Source: Scatomorpha stercorigallinarum | GTDB taxonomy: Bacteria; Bacillota; Clostridia; Oscillospirales; Oscillospiraceae | Direction of reading: 5' to 3' | Length of the DNA stretch: 59,834 nucleotides | Assembly (NCBI GenBank): GCA_944387865.1 | Contig: CALXGN010000015.1 | Span: forward strand, 1-59,834 | Shown: in pieces, positions 51,328 through 59,637 of the stretch | How positions within the stretch are numbered: position 1 is the stretch's first letter | Layout of the letters: each line of letters opens with the position of its first letter | Notes under the pieces: model-generated | What the model saw: the letters and a program-made list of their open reading frames with translations, nothing else | Database searches by the model: none | What the model was told of the DNA's origin: nothing | Position numbers and translations under genes: made by a program

Positions 51328-51900
51328 TCAGCAAAATTCAATTTCACCGCAGTCAGACATGCTGCGTATGCGCGCCAGGCTCTCCACGCGCACGCCGCGC
51401 GCGCGGATGCGCCCGCCGCCGGGCTGGAAGGCCTTTTCTATGCAGATGCCTGCCCCCGTGACGGAGGCCCCCGCCTCCTCGCAGAGGGTGATGAGCCCGT
51501 CCAGGGCCGCGCCGTTGGCGAGGAAGTCGTCCACTATCAGCACGCGGTCGCCGGGGCCGAGGTATTTTTTGCTCACCAGGATGGTGTTCTCAACGTGGTG
51601 GGTAAAGGAAAACACCGTGCTTGTCCAGAACTCGCCGGAGAGGTTGCGCGTGCGGTTTTTCTTGGCGAAGAGCACGGGGCAGCCGAAAACGAGCCCCGTG
51701 AAGCAGGCCGGCCCGATGCCGGAGGCCTCGATGGTCAGTATCTTGTTCACGCCCTCGCCGGCGAAAAGGCGGTGGAATTCCCGCCCCAGCTCCATCAGCA
51801 GCTGCGGGTCCATCTGGTGGTTCAAAAACCCGTCCACCTTCAGTATGCCCCCGGGCAGCACTTCCCCGTCGGCGCGTATGCGCCGCTCAAGCAGTTCCAT
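51328..51900 (-). CDS. xpt: Xanthine phosphoribosyltransferase
   Basis: 190 aa, usual length. N-terminal LKVDGFLNHQMDPQLLMELG is characteristic of Xpt, and the PRPP-binding motif VLIVDDFLANGAA is near residue 130. Converts xanthine and PRPP to XMP for purine salvage. The ATG at 51900 has GGGGGTG upstream; the longer frame includes the promoter. The leader is only about 45 bases, too short for the purine riboswitch often found before xpt. Confidence 0.94.
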   Translation of the reverse strand: MELLERRIRADGEVLPGGILKVDGFLNHQMDPQLLMELGREFHRLFAGEGVNKILTIEASGIGPACFTGLVFGCPVLFAKKNRTRNLSGEFWTSTVFSFTHHVENTILVSKKYLGPGDRVLIVDDFLANGAALDGLITLCEEAGASVTGAGICIEKAFQPGGGRIRARGVRVESLARIRSMSDCGEIEFC

Positions 51901-51951
51901 ATCCGCACACCCCCATGTCCCGGCCCGCCGCGCGGCGCCGGCTGTCTTCCG

Positions 51952-51980
51952 ATTATACCGCGCCCGGCGGCGTTTGCCAA
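51952..51980 (-). promoter_or_regulatory. xpt promoter
   Basis: On minus: TTGGCA, 17-base spacer, perfect TATAAT. Confidence 0.78.
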
Positions 51981-52035
51981 GCGTATATCCGTTCATTTCC
52001 GGCAAACTTCGCGCGCCGCGCCCGGCGTTTGCCGA

Positions 52036-52064
52036 TTTACAAAACGCCGCCGGCAGTATACAAT
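52036..52064 (+). promoter_or_regulatory. Promoter of the DUF1232 gene
   Basis: TTTACA, 17-base spacer, TACAAT; 27 bases before the ATG. Divergent from the xpt promoter. Confidence 0.7.
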
Positions 52065-52090
52065 AAGGTAGAGTGAAAGGAGCTGACGAC

Positions 52091-52570
52091 ATGCCCGAAC
52101 TGTACGACTACGAAAAGGACCGCCCCCAGCGGGACTATGACAGCTTTTATCTCCGCCTCCGCCGGCGGGTGGAGGACTGGTCGCGCCGGCACATGAACGA
52201 CGCCGCGGCGGAGCTGGTGCTCTGCGTGCCGGACTTTTTCTACCTGCTGATGAAGCTGATGGGCGATGCGGAGGTGCCCCGGCGCTGCAAGGCGCAGTGC
52301 GCCGCCGCGCTGGCCTACTTCGTCTCCCCCATCGACGTGATACCGGACGTCCTCGGCGGCCTCGGCTGGCTCGACGACCTCTACGTGGCGCTGCTGGTGG
52401 TGAATTCGCTGCTCACGAGCGTGGACGGCGAGGTGCTCGAGCGCTACTGGCTGGGCGACGGCGACCTCATACTGAAGGCCCGCGAGCTCATCGCCCGGCT
52501 GGACGAGAAGCTGGGCTCCGGCGCCATCCGGCGCATCGTGGCCGCCTTCCGCAGCCGGATGCAGGAGTGA
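52091..52570 (+). CDS. DUF1232 (YkvA-like) membrane-associated protein
   Basis: 159 aa. The DUF1232 core (about 65-105) is clear: KAQCAAALAYFVSPIDVIPDVLGGLGWLDDLYVAL, containing the SPIDxIPD motif and a helical hairpin of moderate hydrophobicity. Function of the family is unknown. ATG 52091 is chosen for the AAAGGAG 9 bases upstream; a GTG at 52073 lies too near the promoter. Monocistronic. Confidence 0.82.
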   Translation: MPELYDYEKDRPQRDYDSFYLRLRRRVEDWSRRHMNDAAAELVLCVPDFFYLLMKLMGDAEVPRRCKAQCAAALAYFVSPIDVIPDVLGGLGWLDDLYVALLVVNSLLTSVDGEVLERYWLGDGDLILKARELIARLDEKLGSGAIRRIVAAFRSRMQE

Positions 52571-52577
52571 CATGCCG

Positions 52578-52606
52578 TTGACGCAAAGCCGTTTTGCGTT
52601 TATAAT
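52578..52606 (+). promoter_or_regulatory. Promoter of the small membrane protein gene
   Basis: TTGACG, 17-base spacer, perfect TATAAT. The spacer holds a small palindrome (GCAAAGCCGTTTTGC). Confidence 0.8.
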
Positions 52607-52652
52607 GGGACGGGCCGCACGCCGGCCCGCCTTCCGGAAAGGAGTGTGAACA

Positions 52653-53027
52653 ATGAAGGACAAGCTGCACGAAAAGCTGATCGCCATGGGCGACCTGGAG
52701 GGTAAGCGCTTTGAGGACTTCACCGCCGCCTGCGGCGAGCCGAAGGAGGTGCGCGATTTCACCTTCTCAGACATCGGCCCCGGCCGCCGCGCCACCTGGA
52801 GCGACGGACTCTTCACCGTCACCATGAATTTCTCCGCCGACGGGGAGTTCCACGGCGTGGACAAGGCCACGCACAAGGGCCCCTGGATAACCATCATCGC
52901 CGTCACCGTCATCATCATCGCCGCCATTTTCATCGGCTCGGCCTTTTTGCGCGCGCACAACGCCTCCGAGCCCTCCGCCTCCGCCATCGGCTGGGCGGAG
53001 AGCGCCGGGGCGCTATACGATATATAA
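52653..53027 (+). CDS. Small single-helix membrane protein, unknown function
   Basis: 124 aa, family not recognised. An N-terminal soluble part (1 to about 75, LEGKRFEDFTAACGEPKEVRDF) reads as a compact alpha/beta domain, followed by one hydrophobic helix (about 78-96) and a short Ala/Ser-rich tail. GGAAAGGAG lies upstream. It has its own strong promoter and is 20 bases ahead of the M3 peptidase gene, so both may be transcribed together. No signal peptide; the N-terminal domain is likely cytoplasmic. Confidence 0.65.
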   Translation: MKDKLHEKLIAMGDLEGKRFEDFTAACGEPKEVRDFTFSDIGPGRRATWSDGLFTVTMNFSADGEFHGVDKATHKGPWITIIAVTVIIIAAIFIGSAFLRAHNASEPSASAIGWAESAGALYDI

Positions 53028-53047
53028 AATGCAGGAGGAAAGACCCA

Positions 53048-54751
53048 TTGAAATTCTCAGAGATGCCCTATGAACGCCCGGATATCGAGGCGCTGAAAAA
53101 GTTCCTCTATGACGCCGCCGGGCGCCTCGCCGCCGCCAATACCTTCGAGGAGGCCGACGAGGTGTTCCTCGAGGTGGAGCGCGGCACCGCCCACGCGGAG
53201 ACCATGCTCACCATCGCCCACATCCGCCACGACATAAACACGGCCGACGAGTTCTACGACAAGGAAGTGGAGTTCGCCGACCAGGCCCTGCCGGAGCTGC
53301 AGGAATACACCCAGAAGTGGGACCTCGCGCTGCTCAAAACGCCCTTCCGCGCGGACTTCGAGCGCAAGTACAACCGCCTGATGTTCCTGAACACGGAGAT
53401 CTCGCTGCGCACCTTCTCCCCGGAGATCGTCCCCGAGCTGCAGCGCGAGAACGCGCTCACCACCGAGTACTCCAAGCTCATCGCCAGCGCTCAGATCCCC
53501 TTTGAGGGCCAGACCTACACGGTAAGCCAGCTCACGCCGCTCAAGCAGGATCCGGACGACGCGCGCCGCGCCGCCGCCTGGAAGGCAGAGGGCGAGTGGT
53601 ACATGCAGAACGCGGAGAAGCTCGACTCCATCTACGACGAGCTGGTGCACCTGCGCGACACGATGGGCAAAAAGCTCGGCCACAAAAACTACATCCCCCT
53701 CGGCTACGACCGCATGGGCCGCAACTGCTACGGGCAGGAGGACGTGGAGCGCTTCCGCGCCGCCGTCGTCAAGCACATCGTGCCCCTGGCCGACCAGGTC
53801 TACCGCCGCCAGGCCGAGCGCCTGGGCAAGGCCTACCCGATGGGCTATGCGGACAACGCCCTCGCCTTCCGCAGCGGCAACCCGAAGCCCTGCGGCGGGC
53901 CGGAGGACATCCTCGCCGCGGGCCGCAAGTTCTATCACGAGCTGAGCCCGGAGACCGCCGAGTTCATCGACGTGATGTACGACAACGAGCTGCTCGATGT
54001 CCTCTCCCGCAAGGGCAAGGCCGGCGGCGGCTACTGCACCAGCCTTGCGGAGTACCACGTCCCCTTCATCTTCGCCAACTTCAACGGCACCAGCGGCGAC
54101 GTGGAGGTCGTGACGCACGAGGCCGGGCACGCCTTTGCCAACTACATGGGGCGCGACATCATCCCCGCCTCCTGCCAGTGGCCGAGCATGGAGTCCTGCG
54201 AGGTGCACTCCATGTCCATGGAGTTCTTCGCCTGGCCCTGGGCCGAGAGCTTTTTCGGCGAGGACGCGCGCAAGTTCCGCTACACCCATCTGGCCGGCGC
54301 GCTCACCTTCATCCCCTACGGCACCATGGTGGACCACTTCCAGCACATCGCCTATGAGCACCCGGAGCTCACCCCCGCCGAGCGCAACGCCGAGTGGGCG
54401 CGCCTCTCCGCCATCTACATGCCCTGGATGAAGCTGGAGGCGGCCCAGCCCTTCTACGGCGAGGGCAGGGCCTGGCAGCGCCAGAGGCACATCTACGAGA
54501 GCCCCTTCTATTACATCGACTACTGCCTTGCGCAGACCGTCTCGCTCGAGTTCTGGGCCATGATCCAGTCCGACCCCAAGGCCGCCTGGGAGACCTATAT
54601 GAAATACACCCGCCCCGCCGGCACGATGACCTTCAAGGAGCTGATCGCCAACGCCGGGCTCGTCTCCCCCTTCGGGGAGGACGCCCTGCGCGAGATAGCC
54701 TCCGCCGCCGGCGCCTGGCTGGAAAAATACGACCTCACCGGCCTCATCTGA
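53048..54751 (+). CDS. M3 family oligoendopeptidase (PepF-like)
   Basis: 567-aa cytoplasmic zinc metallopeptidase. The HEAGH zinc motif is at residues 357-361, with the third ligand expected in the SMESCEVHSMSMEF helix about 25 residues later; the substrate-side segments YHVPFIFANFNG and FYYIDYCLAQ are typical of the family. Cleaves peptides of moderate length after uptake. The start is TTG with AGGAGG 8 bases before it. Repeat copy B begins on the base after its TGA stop. Confidence 0.92.
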   Translation: MKFSEMPYERPDIEALKKFLYDAAGRLAAANTFEEADEVFLEVERGTAHAETMLTIAHIRHDINTADEFYDKEVEFADQALPELQEYTQKWDLALLKTPFRADFERKYNRLMFLNTEISLRTFSPEIVPELQRENALTTEYSKLIASAQIPFEGQTYTVSQLTPLKQDPDDARRAAAWKAEGEWYMQNAEKLDSIYDELVHLRDTMGKKLGHKNYIPLGYDRMGRNCYGQEDVERFRAAVVKHIVPLADQVYRRQAERLGKAYPMGYADNALAFRSGNPKPCGGPEDILAAGRKFYHELSPETAEFIDVMYDNELLDVLSRKGKAGGGYCTSLAEYHVPFIFANFNGTSGDVEVVTHEAGHAFANYMGRDIIPASCQWPSMESCEVHSMSMEFFAWPWAESFFGEDARKFRYTHLAGALTFIPYGTMVDHFQHIAYEHPELTPAERNAEWARLSAIYMPWMKLEAAQPFYGEGRAWQRQRHIYESPFYYIDYCLAQTVSLEFWAMIQSDPKAAWETYMKYTRPAGTMTFKELIANAGLVSPFGEDALREIASAAGAWLEKYDLTGLI

Positions 54752-55297
54752 CCACACTGCGTGTGGAGGCAGATGCCGCCGCAGTGCGGCGGCGGGCCAA
54801 GCTGCGCTTGGATGCAGCTGCGCTGCGCGCCGCGCTGACTGAAGGCCCCCGCAATGGGGCCTTGCCACCCCATTTCTTTGGTCTTGCCCAAAGAAACGGG
54901 TGTGGCGCCCCAAAGAAAAACGCCCAGGCTGCGCCTGGAGGCAGATGCGCTGCGCGCCTCACTAACGGAGGCTATCCGTTGGTGAGGCGCGCTTCTTTGC
55001 ATCCAAGCGCAGCTTGGCCGACCGTGCACTGCTTCGCTTACGCTCGCGGCACTAACGTTTAGTTGACCGACCGTCAGCGGCGCGAGCGAAGCGAAGCCAA
55101 CCGCGGCCGGCGTTGTGCAAAGCCATCCGATGACGGGATGACCACCCGAAAGTCAGTCACCACCCATACTAACGGGCAGATTTTACCTACCGACAAGCAC
55201 CAAAAGCGCTTTTCTTTGGAGTCTGAGGGGTTTCTTTTGGCAAGACCAAAAGAAATCTCTCAGAAAAAGGGCCGCAGGGACCTGAAGTCCCTGCATC
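54752..55297 (+). repeat. Hairpin-rich dispersed element, copy B
   Basis: About 546 bases starting directly after the M3 peptidase stop and ending with the GCAGGGAC/GTCCCTGC hairpin (55274-55294). Inverted relative to copy A, 49 kb away. Contains CTGCG-loop hairpins CCACA..TGTGG (54753-54767), CCAAG..CTTGG (54797-54811), CCAGG..CCTGG (54924-54938), a long palindromic stem GCGCGCCTCAC ... GTGAGGCGCGC (54952-54992), the reverse CTGCG hairpin at 55003-55017 and TTTCTTTTGG/CCAAAAGAAA (55231-55255). No convincing protein; reading frames shared with copy A lack ribosome sites. Confidence 0.85.
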
Positions 55298-55339
55298 CCC
55301 CGCCCGCGGGACGGTATTCATCATTTATTTACAAATTCC

Positions 55340-55368
55340 TTGTATTTTCGCCGCCGATACCGTATAAT
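55340..55368 (+). promoter_or_regulatory. Promoter of the nucleoside-type ABC operon
   Basis: TTGTAT, 17-base spacer, perfect TATAAT, just after repeat copy B and 33 bases before the start codon. Confidence 0.78.
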
Positions 55369-55401
55369 AGGACTATTCAAAGTAAAGGAGGGGGCGGGGC
55401 G

Positions 55402-56955
55402 GTGGCAGCACAGCCAGAATATATCATTGAAATGCTCCACATCACCAAGGAGTTCCCGGGCATCATCGCCAACGACGACATCACCCTCAGGCTGAGGAAA
55501 GGCGAGATACACGCCCTTCTGGGCGAGAACGGCGCCGGCAAGAGCACGCTGATGAGCGTCCTCTTCGGCCTTTACAAGCCCGAGGCCGGGGAGATCCGCA
55601 AAAACGGCGAGGTCGTGAAGATCGACGACCCGAACGACGCCACGGCGCTCGGCATCGGCATGGTGCACCAGCATTTCAAGCTCATCGACGTCTTTACCGT
55701 GCTCGACAACATCATCCTCGGCGCGGAGACGACGAAAATGGGCTTCCTGCAACGCAGGGAGGCCCGCAAAAAGGTGGAAGAGCTCTCCGAGCGCTACGGG
55801 CTGCATGTGGACCTCGACGCCAAGGTCGAGGACATCACCGTCGGCATGCAGCAGCGCGTGGAGATACTGAAGATGCTCTACCGCGACAATGAAATCCTCA
55901 TTTTCGACGAGCCCACGGCCGTGCTCACGCCGCAGGAGATCGACGAGCTGATGGAGATCATGCGCGGCTTCGCGCGCGAGGGCAAGAGCATCCTCTTCAT
56001 CTCCCACAAGCTCAACGAGATCATGGCGGTGTCCGACCGCGTGACGGTCCTGCGCAAGGGCCGCTGCATCGGCACGGTGGAGACCAAGGACACCAACAAG
56101 CAGGCGCTCTCCAACATGATGGTCGGCCGCCCCGTGCAGCTGGAAGTCGTCAAGGGCCCCGCCAAGCCGAAGGAGACCGTGCTCAGCGTGCGGGACCTCA
56201 CCGTCCCCTCGCGCGTCCACAAGAAGGACGCTGTCCACGGCGTCAGCTTCGACGTGCGCGCGGGCGAGATACTCTGCATCGCCGGCATCGACGGCAACGG
56301 CCAGACGGAGCTCGTCTACGGCCTCACCGGGCTGGAGAAAGCCACGCACGGGCATGTCGAGCTCTGCGGGCACGACATCTCCCACGCCAGCATCAAAAAG
56401 CGCGGCTCGGACATGAGCCACATCCCCGAGGACCGGCACAAGCACGGCCTGATACTCGACTTCACGCTGGAGCAGAACCTGGTGCTGCAGCGCTATAAGG
56501 AAAAAGAGTTCCAGCACGCCGGCTTCATCGACTCCGGCAACGTGCGCAAATACGCCGAGCGGCTGATCGAGCAGTACGACGTGCGCTCCGGCCAGGGGCC
56601 CGTCACGGTCGTGCGCAGCATGTCCGGCGGCAACCAGCAGAAGGCCATCGTGGCACGCGAGCTGGACCGCGAAAAGCCGCTCATCGTCGCCGTCCAGCCC
56701 ACGCGCGGCCTGGACGTCGGCGCCATCGAGTACATCCACAGCCAGCTCGTCGCCGAACGCGACAAGGGGCACGCCATATTGCTCGTCTCCCTGGAGCTGG
56801 ACGAGGTCATGAGCCTCTCCGACCGCATCCTCGTCATGTACGAGGGCGAGATCGTCGGCGAGTTCGACCCGAAGAAGGTCACGCTGGAGGAGCTTGGCCT
56901 CTACATGGCCGGCGCCAAGCGCGACAACGTCAACGCAGGGGGTGAGAGCGCATGA
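55402..56955 (+). CDS. BMP-type nucleoside ABC transporter, double ATP-binding protein
   Basis: 517 aa with two ATPase domains. First: Walker A GENGAGKS, signature VGMQQRVEI, Walker B LIFDEPTA. Second: the altered Walker A GIDGNGQTE, signature MSGGNQQK and VAVQPTRGLD in place of the usual Walker B, as in NupO/YufO-type importers. The frame is open much further upstream through the repeat, but GTG 55402 with AGGAGGGGG before it and the promoter at 55340 set the start. Powers the two permeases that follow by ATGA overlaps. Likely imports nucleosides. Confidence 0.9.
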   Translation: MAAQPEYIIEMLHITKEFPGIIANDDITLRLRKGEIHALLGENGAGKSTLMSVLFGLYKPEAGEIRKNGEVVKIDDPNDATALGIGMVHQHFKLIDVFTVLDNIILGAETTKMGFLQRREARKKVEELSERYGLHVDLDAKVEDITVGMQQRVEILKMLYRDNEILIFDEPTAVLTPQEIDELMEIMRGFAREGKSILFISHKLNEIMAVSDRVTVLRKGRCIGTVETKDTNKQALSNMMVGRPVQLEVVKGPAKPKETVLSVRDLTVPSRVHKKDAVHGVSFDVRAGEILCIAGIDGNGQTELVYGLTGLEKATHGHVELCGHDISHASIKKRGSDMSHIPEDRHKHGLILDFTLEQNLVLQRYKEKEFQHAGFIDSGNVRKYAERLIEQYDVRSGQGPVTVVRSMSGGNQQKAIVARELDREKPLIVAVQPTRGLDVGAIEYIHSQLVAERDKGHAILLVSLELDEVMSLSDRILVMYEGEIVGEFDPKKVTLEELGLYMAGAKRDNVNAGGESA

Positions 56956-58235
56956 AAAACGGCAGGCTTTCCGACTTTATGGGCCGGGACGGGACGCGCA
57001 CGGTCCTCTCTTCCATCGTCTCCATCCTCATCGGCCTGGTGGTGGGCGCCGTCATCGTGCTCATCGTCGGCCTCACGAGCGACAACCTGACGCTGAGCAG
57101 CGCCTGGGAGGGCATCCGCCTCATCTTCGGCGGCCTTTTCAGCACGGGGCGCGACAGCGCCGGCGCGCTCACCTTCGGCTTCAACCCCACGAACATCGGC
57201 AACATGCTCTTCCGCGCCACGCCGCTGGTGATGACGGGCCTCTCCGTGGCCGTCGCCTACAAGACCGGCCTTTTCAACATCGGCGCGCCGGGCCAGTACC
57301 TGATGGGCACCATGGCCAGTTTGATGCTGGCCCTCGGCATCCCCAGCGACGTCGTGCCCGCCGGCATCGTCTGGATCATTGCCTTCCTCGGCGGCATCCT
57401 CGCCGGCGCGCTCTGGGGCGCCATCCCCGGCCTGCTCAAGGCCCTGCTCAACATCAACGAGGTCATCGCCTGCATCATGACGAACTGGATCGCCGCCAAC
57501 GTCGTCACCTGGGGCTTTGAGATCAGCAACTTCAAGAACCTCGTCGAGAGCACGAAGAGCTCCTATGTCTACAAGACCACCTTCAACGGCGTGCAGACGC
57601 CGAAGTTCGGCCTTGACGTGCTGTTCCCAAATTCGCAGGTCAACGGCGGCATCATCATCGCCATCATCATCGCCGTCCTCATGTACATCCTCATGAACAA
57701 GACGACGCTGGGCTATGAGCTCAAGGCCTGCGGCAGCAACCGCCACGCCGCGCGCTACGCCGGCATCAACGACAAGCGCAACATCGTCCTCTCCATGGCC
57801 ATCGCCGGCGGGCTCGCCGGGGCGGGCGCCGCGCTCTACTACCTCTCCGGCAACACGGAGTTTTTCTGGAACACCTACACCTCCCTGCCCGCCACCGGCT
57901 TCAACGGCATACCCGTGGCCCTGCTGGCGGCCAGCAACCCCATCGGCGTGGTGTTCACCGGCATCTTCATGTCCATGCTGGACATCGCCGGCACGCAGCT
58001 CACCAGCCTCACGGCCTATAACGAGTACATAACGGACGTCATCATCGCCGTCATCGTCTACCTGAGCGCCTTCTCCCTGGTGATAAAGATGCTCATCAGC
58101 GGCCGCAAGAAGAAAAAGGCCGCAGCCCCGACGGCGGACAGCGCCACGGCGGCGGATCCGGCGGGCGCGGCCCCGGCAGAGGGAAACAACCCGCCACCGG
58201 CGGCAGACGGCGGGAAAGGAGGCGGTAAGGCATGA
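56952..58235 (+). CDS. Nucleoside ABC transporter permease (NupP/YufP-like)
   Basis: 427 aa, BPD_transp_2 family, about nine helices. Family-typical parts: FRATPLVMTGLSVAVAYKTGLFNIGAPGQYLMG and INEVIACIMTNWIA. The C terminus has an unusual Ala/Pro/Gly-rich tail of about 45 residues after a KKKKA cluster, probably disordered in the cytoplasm. Start and stop both overlap neighbours by 4 bases. Confidence 0.92.
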   Translation: MKNGRLSDFMGRDGTRTVLSSIVSILIGLVVGAVIVLIVGLTSDNLTLSSAWEGIRLIFGGLFSTGRDSAGALTFGFNPTNIGNMLFRATPLVMTGLSVAVAYKTGLFNIGAPGQYLMGTMASLMLALGIPSDVVPAGIVWIIAFLGGILAGALWGAIPGLLKALLNINEVIACIMTNWIAANVVTWGFEISNFKNLVESTKSSYVYKTTFNGVQTPKFGLDVLFPNSQVNGGIIIAIIIAVLMYILMNKTTLGYELKACGSNRHAARYAGINDKRNIVLSMAIAGGLAGAGAALYYLSGNTEFFWNTYTSLPATGFNGIPVALLAASNPIGVVFTGIFMSMLDIAGTQLTSLTAYNEYITDVIIAVIVYLSAFSLVIKMLISGRKKKKAAAPTADSATAADPAGAAPAEGNNPPPAADGGKGGGKA

Positions 58236-59263
58236 CGTTCCTTATCCAACAGACGCTGCTCTACGCCATACCGCTGATGATCGTGGCGCTGGCCGGCGTG
58301 TTCGCCGAGCGCAGCGGCATCATCAACCTGGCGCTTGAAGGTATCATGATCTTCGGCGCGTTCATCGGCGTGCTGTTCGTCAACATCGTGCAGCAGACGG
58401 ATGTGTTCGTGGCCGCCAAGGAGGCCGACAACTGGATCGCCCTGCAGGGCCTGGAGATGCTGGCCATGCTGGCCGCGGCCGTGATGGGCGCCGTGTTCTC
58501 GCTGCTGCTCAGCTTCGCCTCCATCAACCTGCGCGCGGACCAGACCATCGGCGGCACGGCCCTCAACCTGATGGCCCCGGCCCTGGTGCTCTTCCTCGTG
58601 CGCATCATCGCCAACCAGAACACCCTGCGCATGGCCACCGGCGACGCGGCCAGCTGGTTCATGATCAAAAAGACCACGCTCGGCTATGAGCGCACGGCGG
58701 ACCTGGGCTTCCTAGGCAACACCTTCATCGACAAGGTGTACATCGCCACCTACATCTGCATCATCGTCTTTATCATCCTCTCCATCATCCTCTATAAGAC
58801 GCGCTTCGGCCTGCGCCTGCGCTCCTGCGGCGAAAACCCACAGGCGGCGGATTCGCTGGGCATCAACGTCTACAAGATGCGCTACATCGGCACCACCATC
58901 TCCGGCGCGCTGGCCGGTATGGGCGGGTTCGTCTACTCGCTCACCACGGCCAACTGCACGGCGAACGGCGACGTGGCCGGCTTCGGCTTCCTCGCCCTGG
59001 CGGTGATGATCTTCGGCAACTGGAAGCCGCTGAACATCGCCGGCGGCGCGCTGCTCTTCGGCCTGTTCAAGTGCATCGCGGCCAGCTACCCGAGCATCGA
59101 CATCAACGGCGACGGGGTCTACCTCCTCAACGAGCTGGGGCTCAGCCCGCACTTCTACCGGCTGCTGCCCTACCTCATCACGCTGCTGGTGCTCGCCTTC
59201 ACCTCCAAGAGCTCCCGCGCTCCGAAGGCGGAGGGCGTGCCTTACGATAAGGGCAAAAGGTGA
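58232..59263 (+). CDS. Nucleoside ABC transporter permease (NupQ/YufQ-like)
   Basis: 343 aa, BPD_transp_2 family. Begins with the conserved LLYAIPLMIVALAGVFAERSGIINLALEGIMIFGAF block and later RSCGENPQAADSLGINV. Second half of the importer channel. The substrate-binding lipoprotein of the BMP family, which is normally next to these genes, is not in the window on either side. Confidence 0.92.
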   Translation: MTFLIQQTLLYAIPLMIVALAGVFAERSGIINLALEGIMIFGAFIGVLFVNIVQQTDVFVAAKEADNWIALQGLEMLAMLAAAVMGAVFSLLLSFASINLRADQTIGGTALNLMAPALVLFLVRIIANQNTLRMATGDAASWFMIKKTTLGYERTADLGFLGNTFIDKVYIATYICIIVFIILSIILYKTRFGLRLRSCGENPQAADSLGINVYKMRYIGTTISGALAGMGGFVYSLTTANCTANGDVAGFGFLALAVMIFGNWKPLNIAGGALLFGLFKCIAASYPSIDINGDGVYLLNELGLSPHFYRLLPYLITLLVLAFTSKSSRAPKAEGVPYDKGKR

Positions 59264-59267
59264 AAAA

Positions 59268-59294
59268 TACGAGGGGGACTTCGTCCCCCTCGTA
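59268..59294 (+). terminator. Hairpin after the permease operon
   Basis: TACGAGGGGGAC / GTCCCCCTCGTA, perfect 12-bp stem with a 3-base loop, 5 bases after the stop. No T-tract follows, so it may be an mRNA 3'-end stabiliser. Confidence 0.6.
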
Positions 59295-59351
59295 AGCTCC
59301 CCCTCGCGCCGCACGGCGGCGCGGTTGCGCCTCAGAGGCGCAAGATAAGGT

Positions 59352-59383
59352 ATCCCCGGCAGGCAAAGCCCGCCGGGGATTTT
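59352..59383 (+). terminator. Probable rho-independent terminator
   Basis: ATCCCCGGC pairs with GCCGGGGAT, inner bases continue the stem, followed by TTT. Confidence 0.65.
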
Positions 59384-59393
59384 GGCCGCCCTA

Positions 59394-59637
59394 TGCGGGC
59401 GGCCATTCCTATGCTTGGTGAGTTTCTGCCACTGACCGCACAGGGTTTTCTAAAGTGTCCCATTTTGCGGGGCAAAATGGGACTTAAATACGCCGCCCGC
59501 GCTGGCGGGCGCGGGCGAGCGAAATGCGCCGGGCGGGCGGAGCCCGCCCACGGACGTGGTTCACGTTGGGCGGAACGCCGCGCTTGTCGCGGCGTTATTG
59601 GGGGGCTCCGCCCCCTTGCCCCCCCAATTATGCTCTT
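59394..59637. other. Gene-free stretch with a string of hairpins
   Basis: No supported gene. Contains GTCCCATTTTG/CAAAATGGGAC (59457-59483), GGGCGGGC/GCCCGCCC, AACGCCGCG/CGCGGCGTT and GGGGGGC/GCCCCC. It leads into repeat copy C and may be a variant left half of that element. Confidence 0.5.

Noticed and set aside
51901..51950. Possible purine riboswitch before xpt
   Set aside because: Leader from the mapped promoter is about 45 bases, too short, and lacks the conserved loop sequences.
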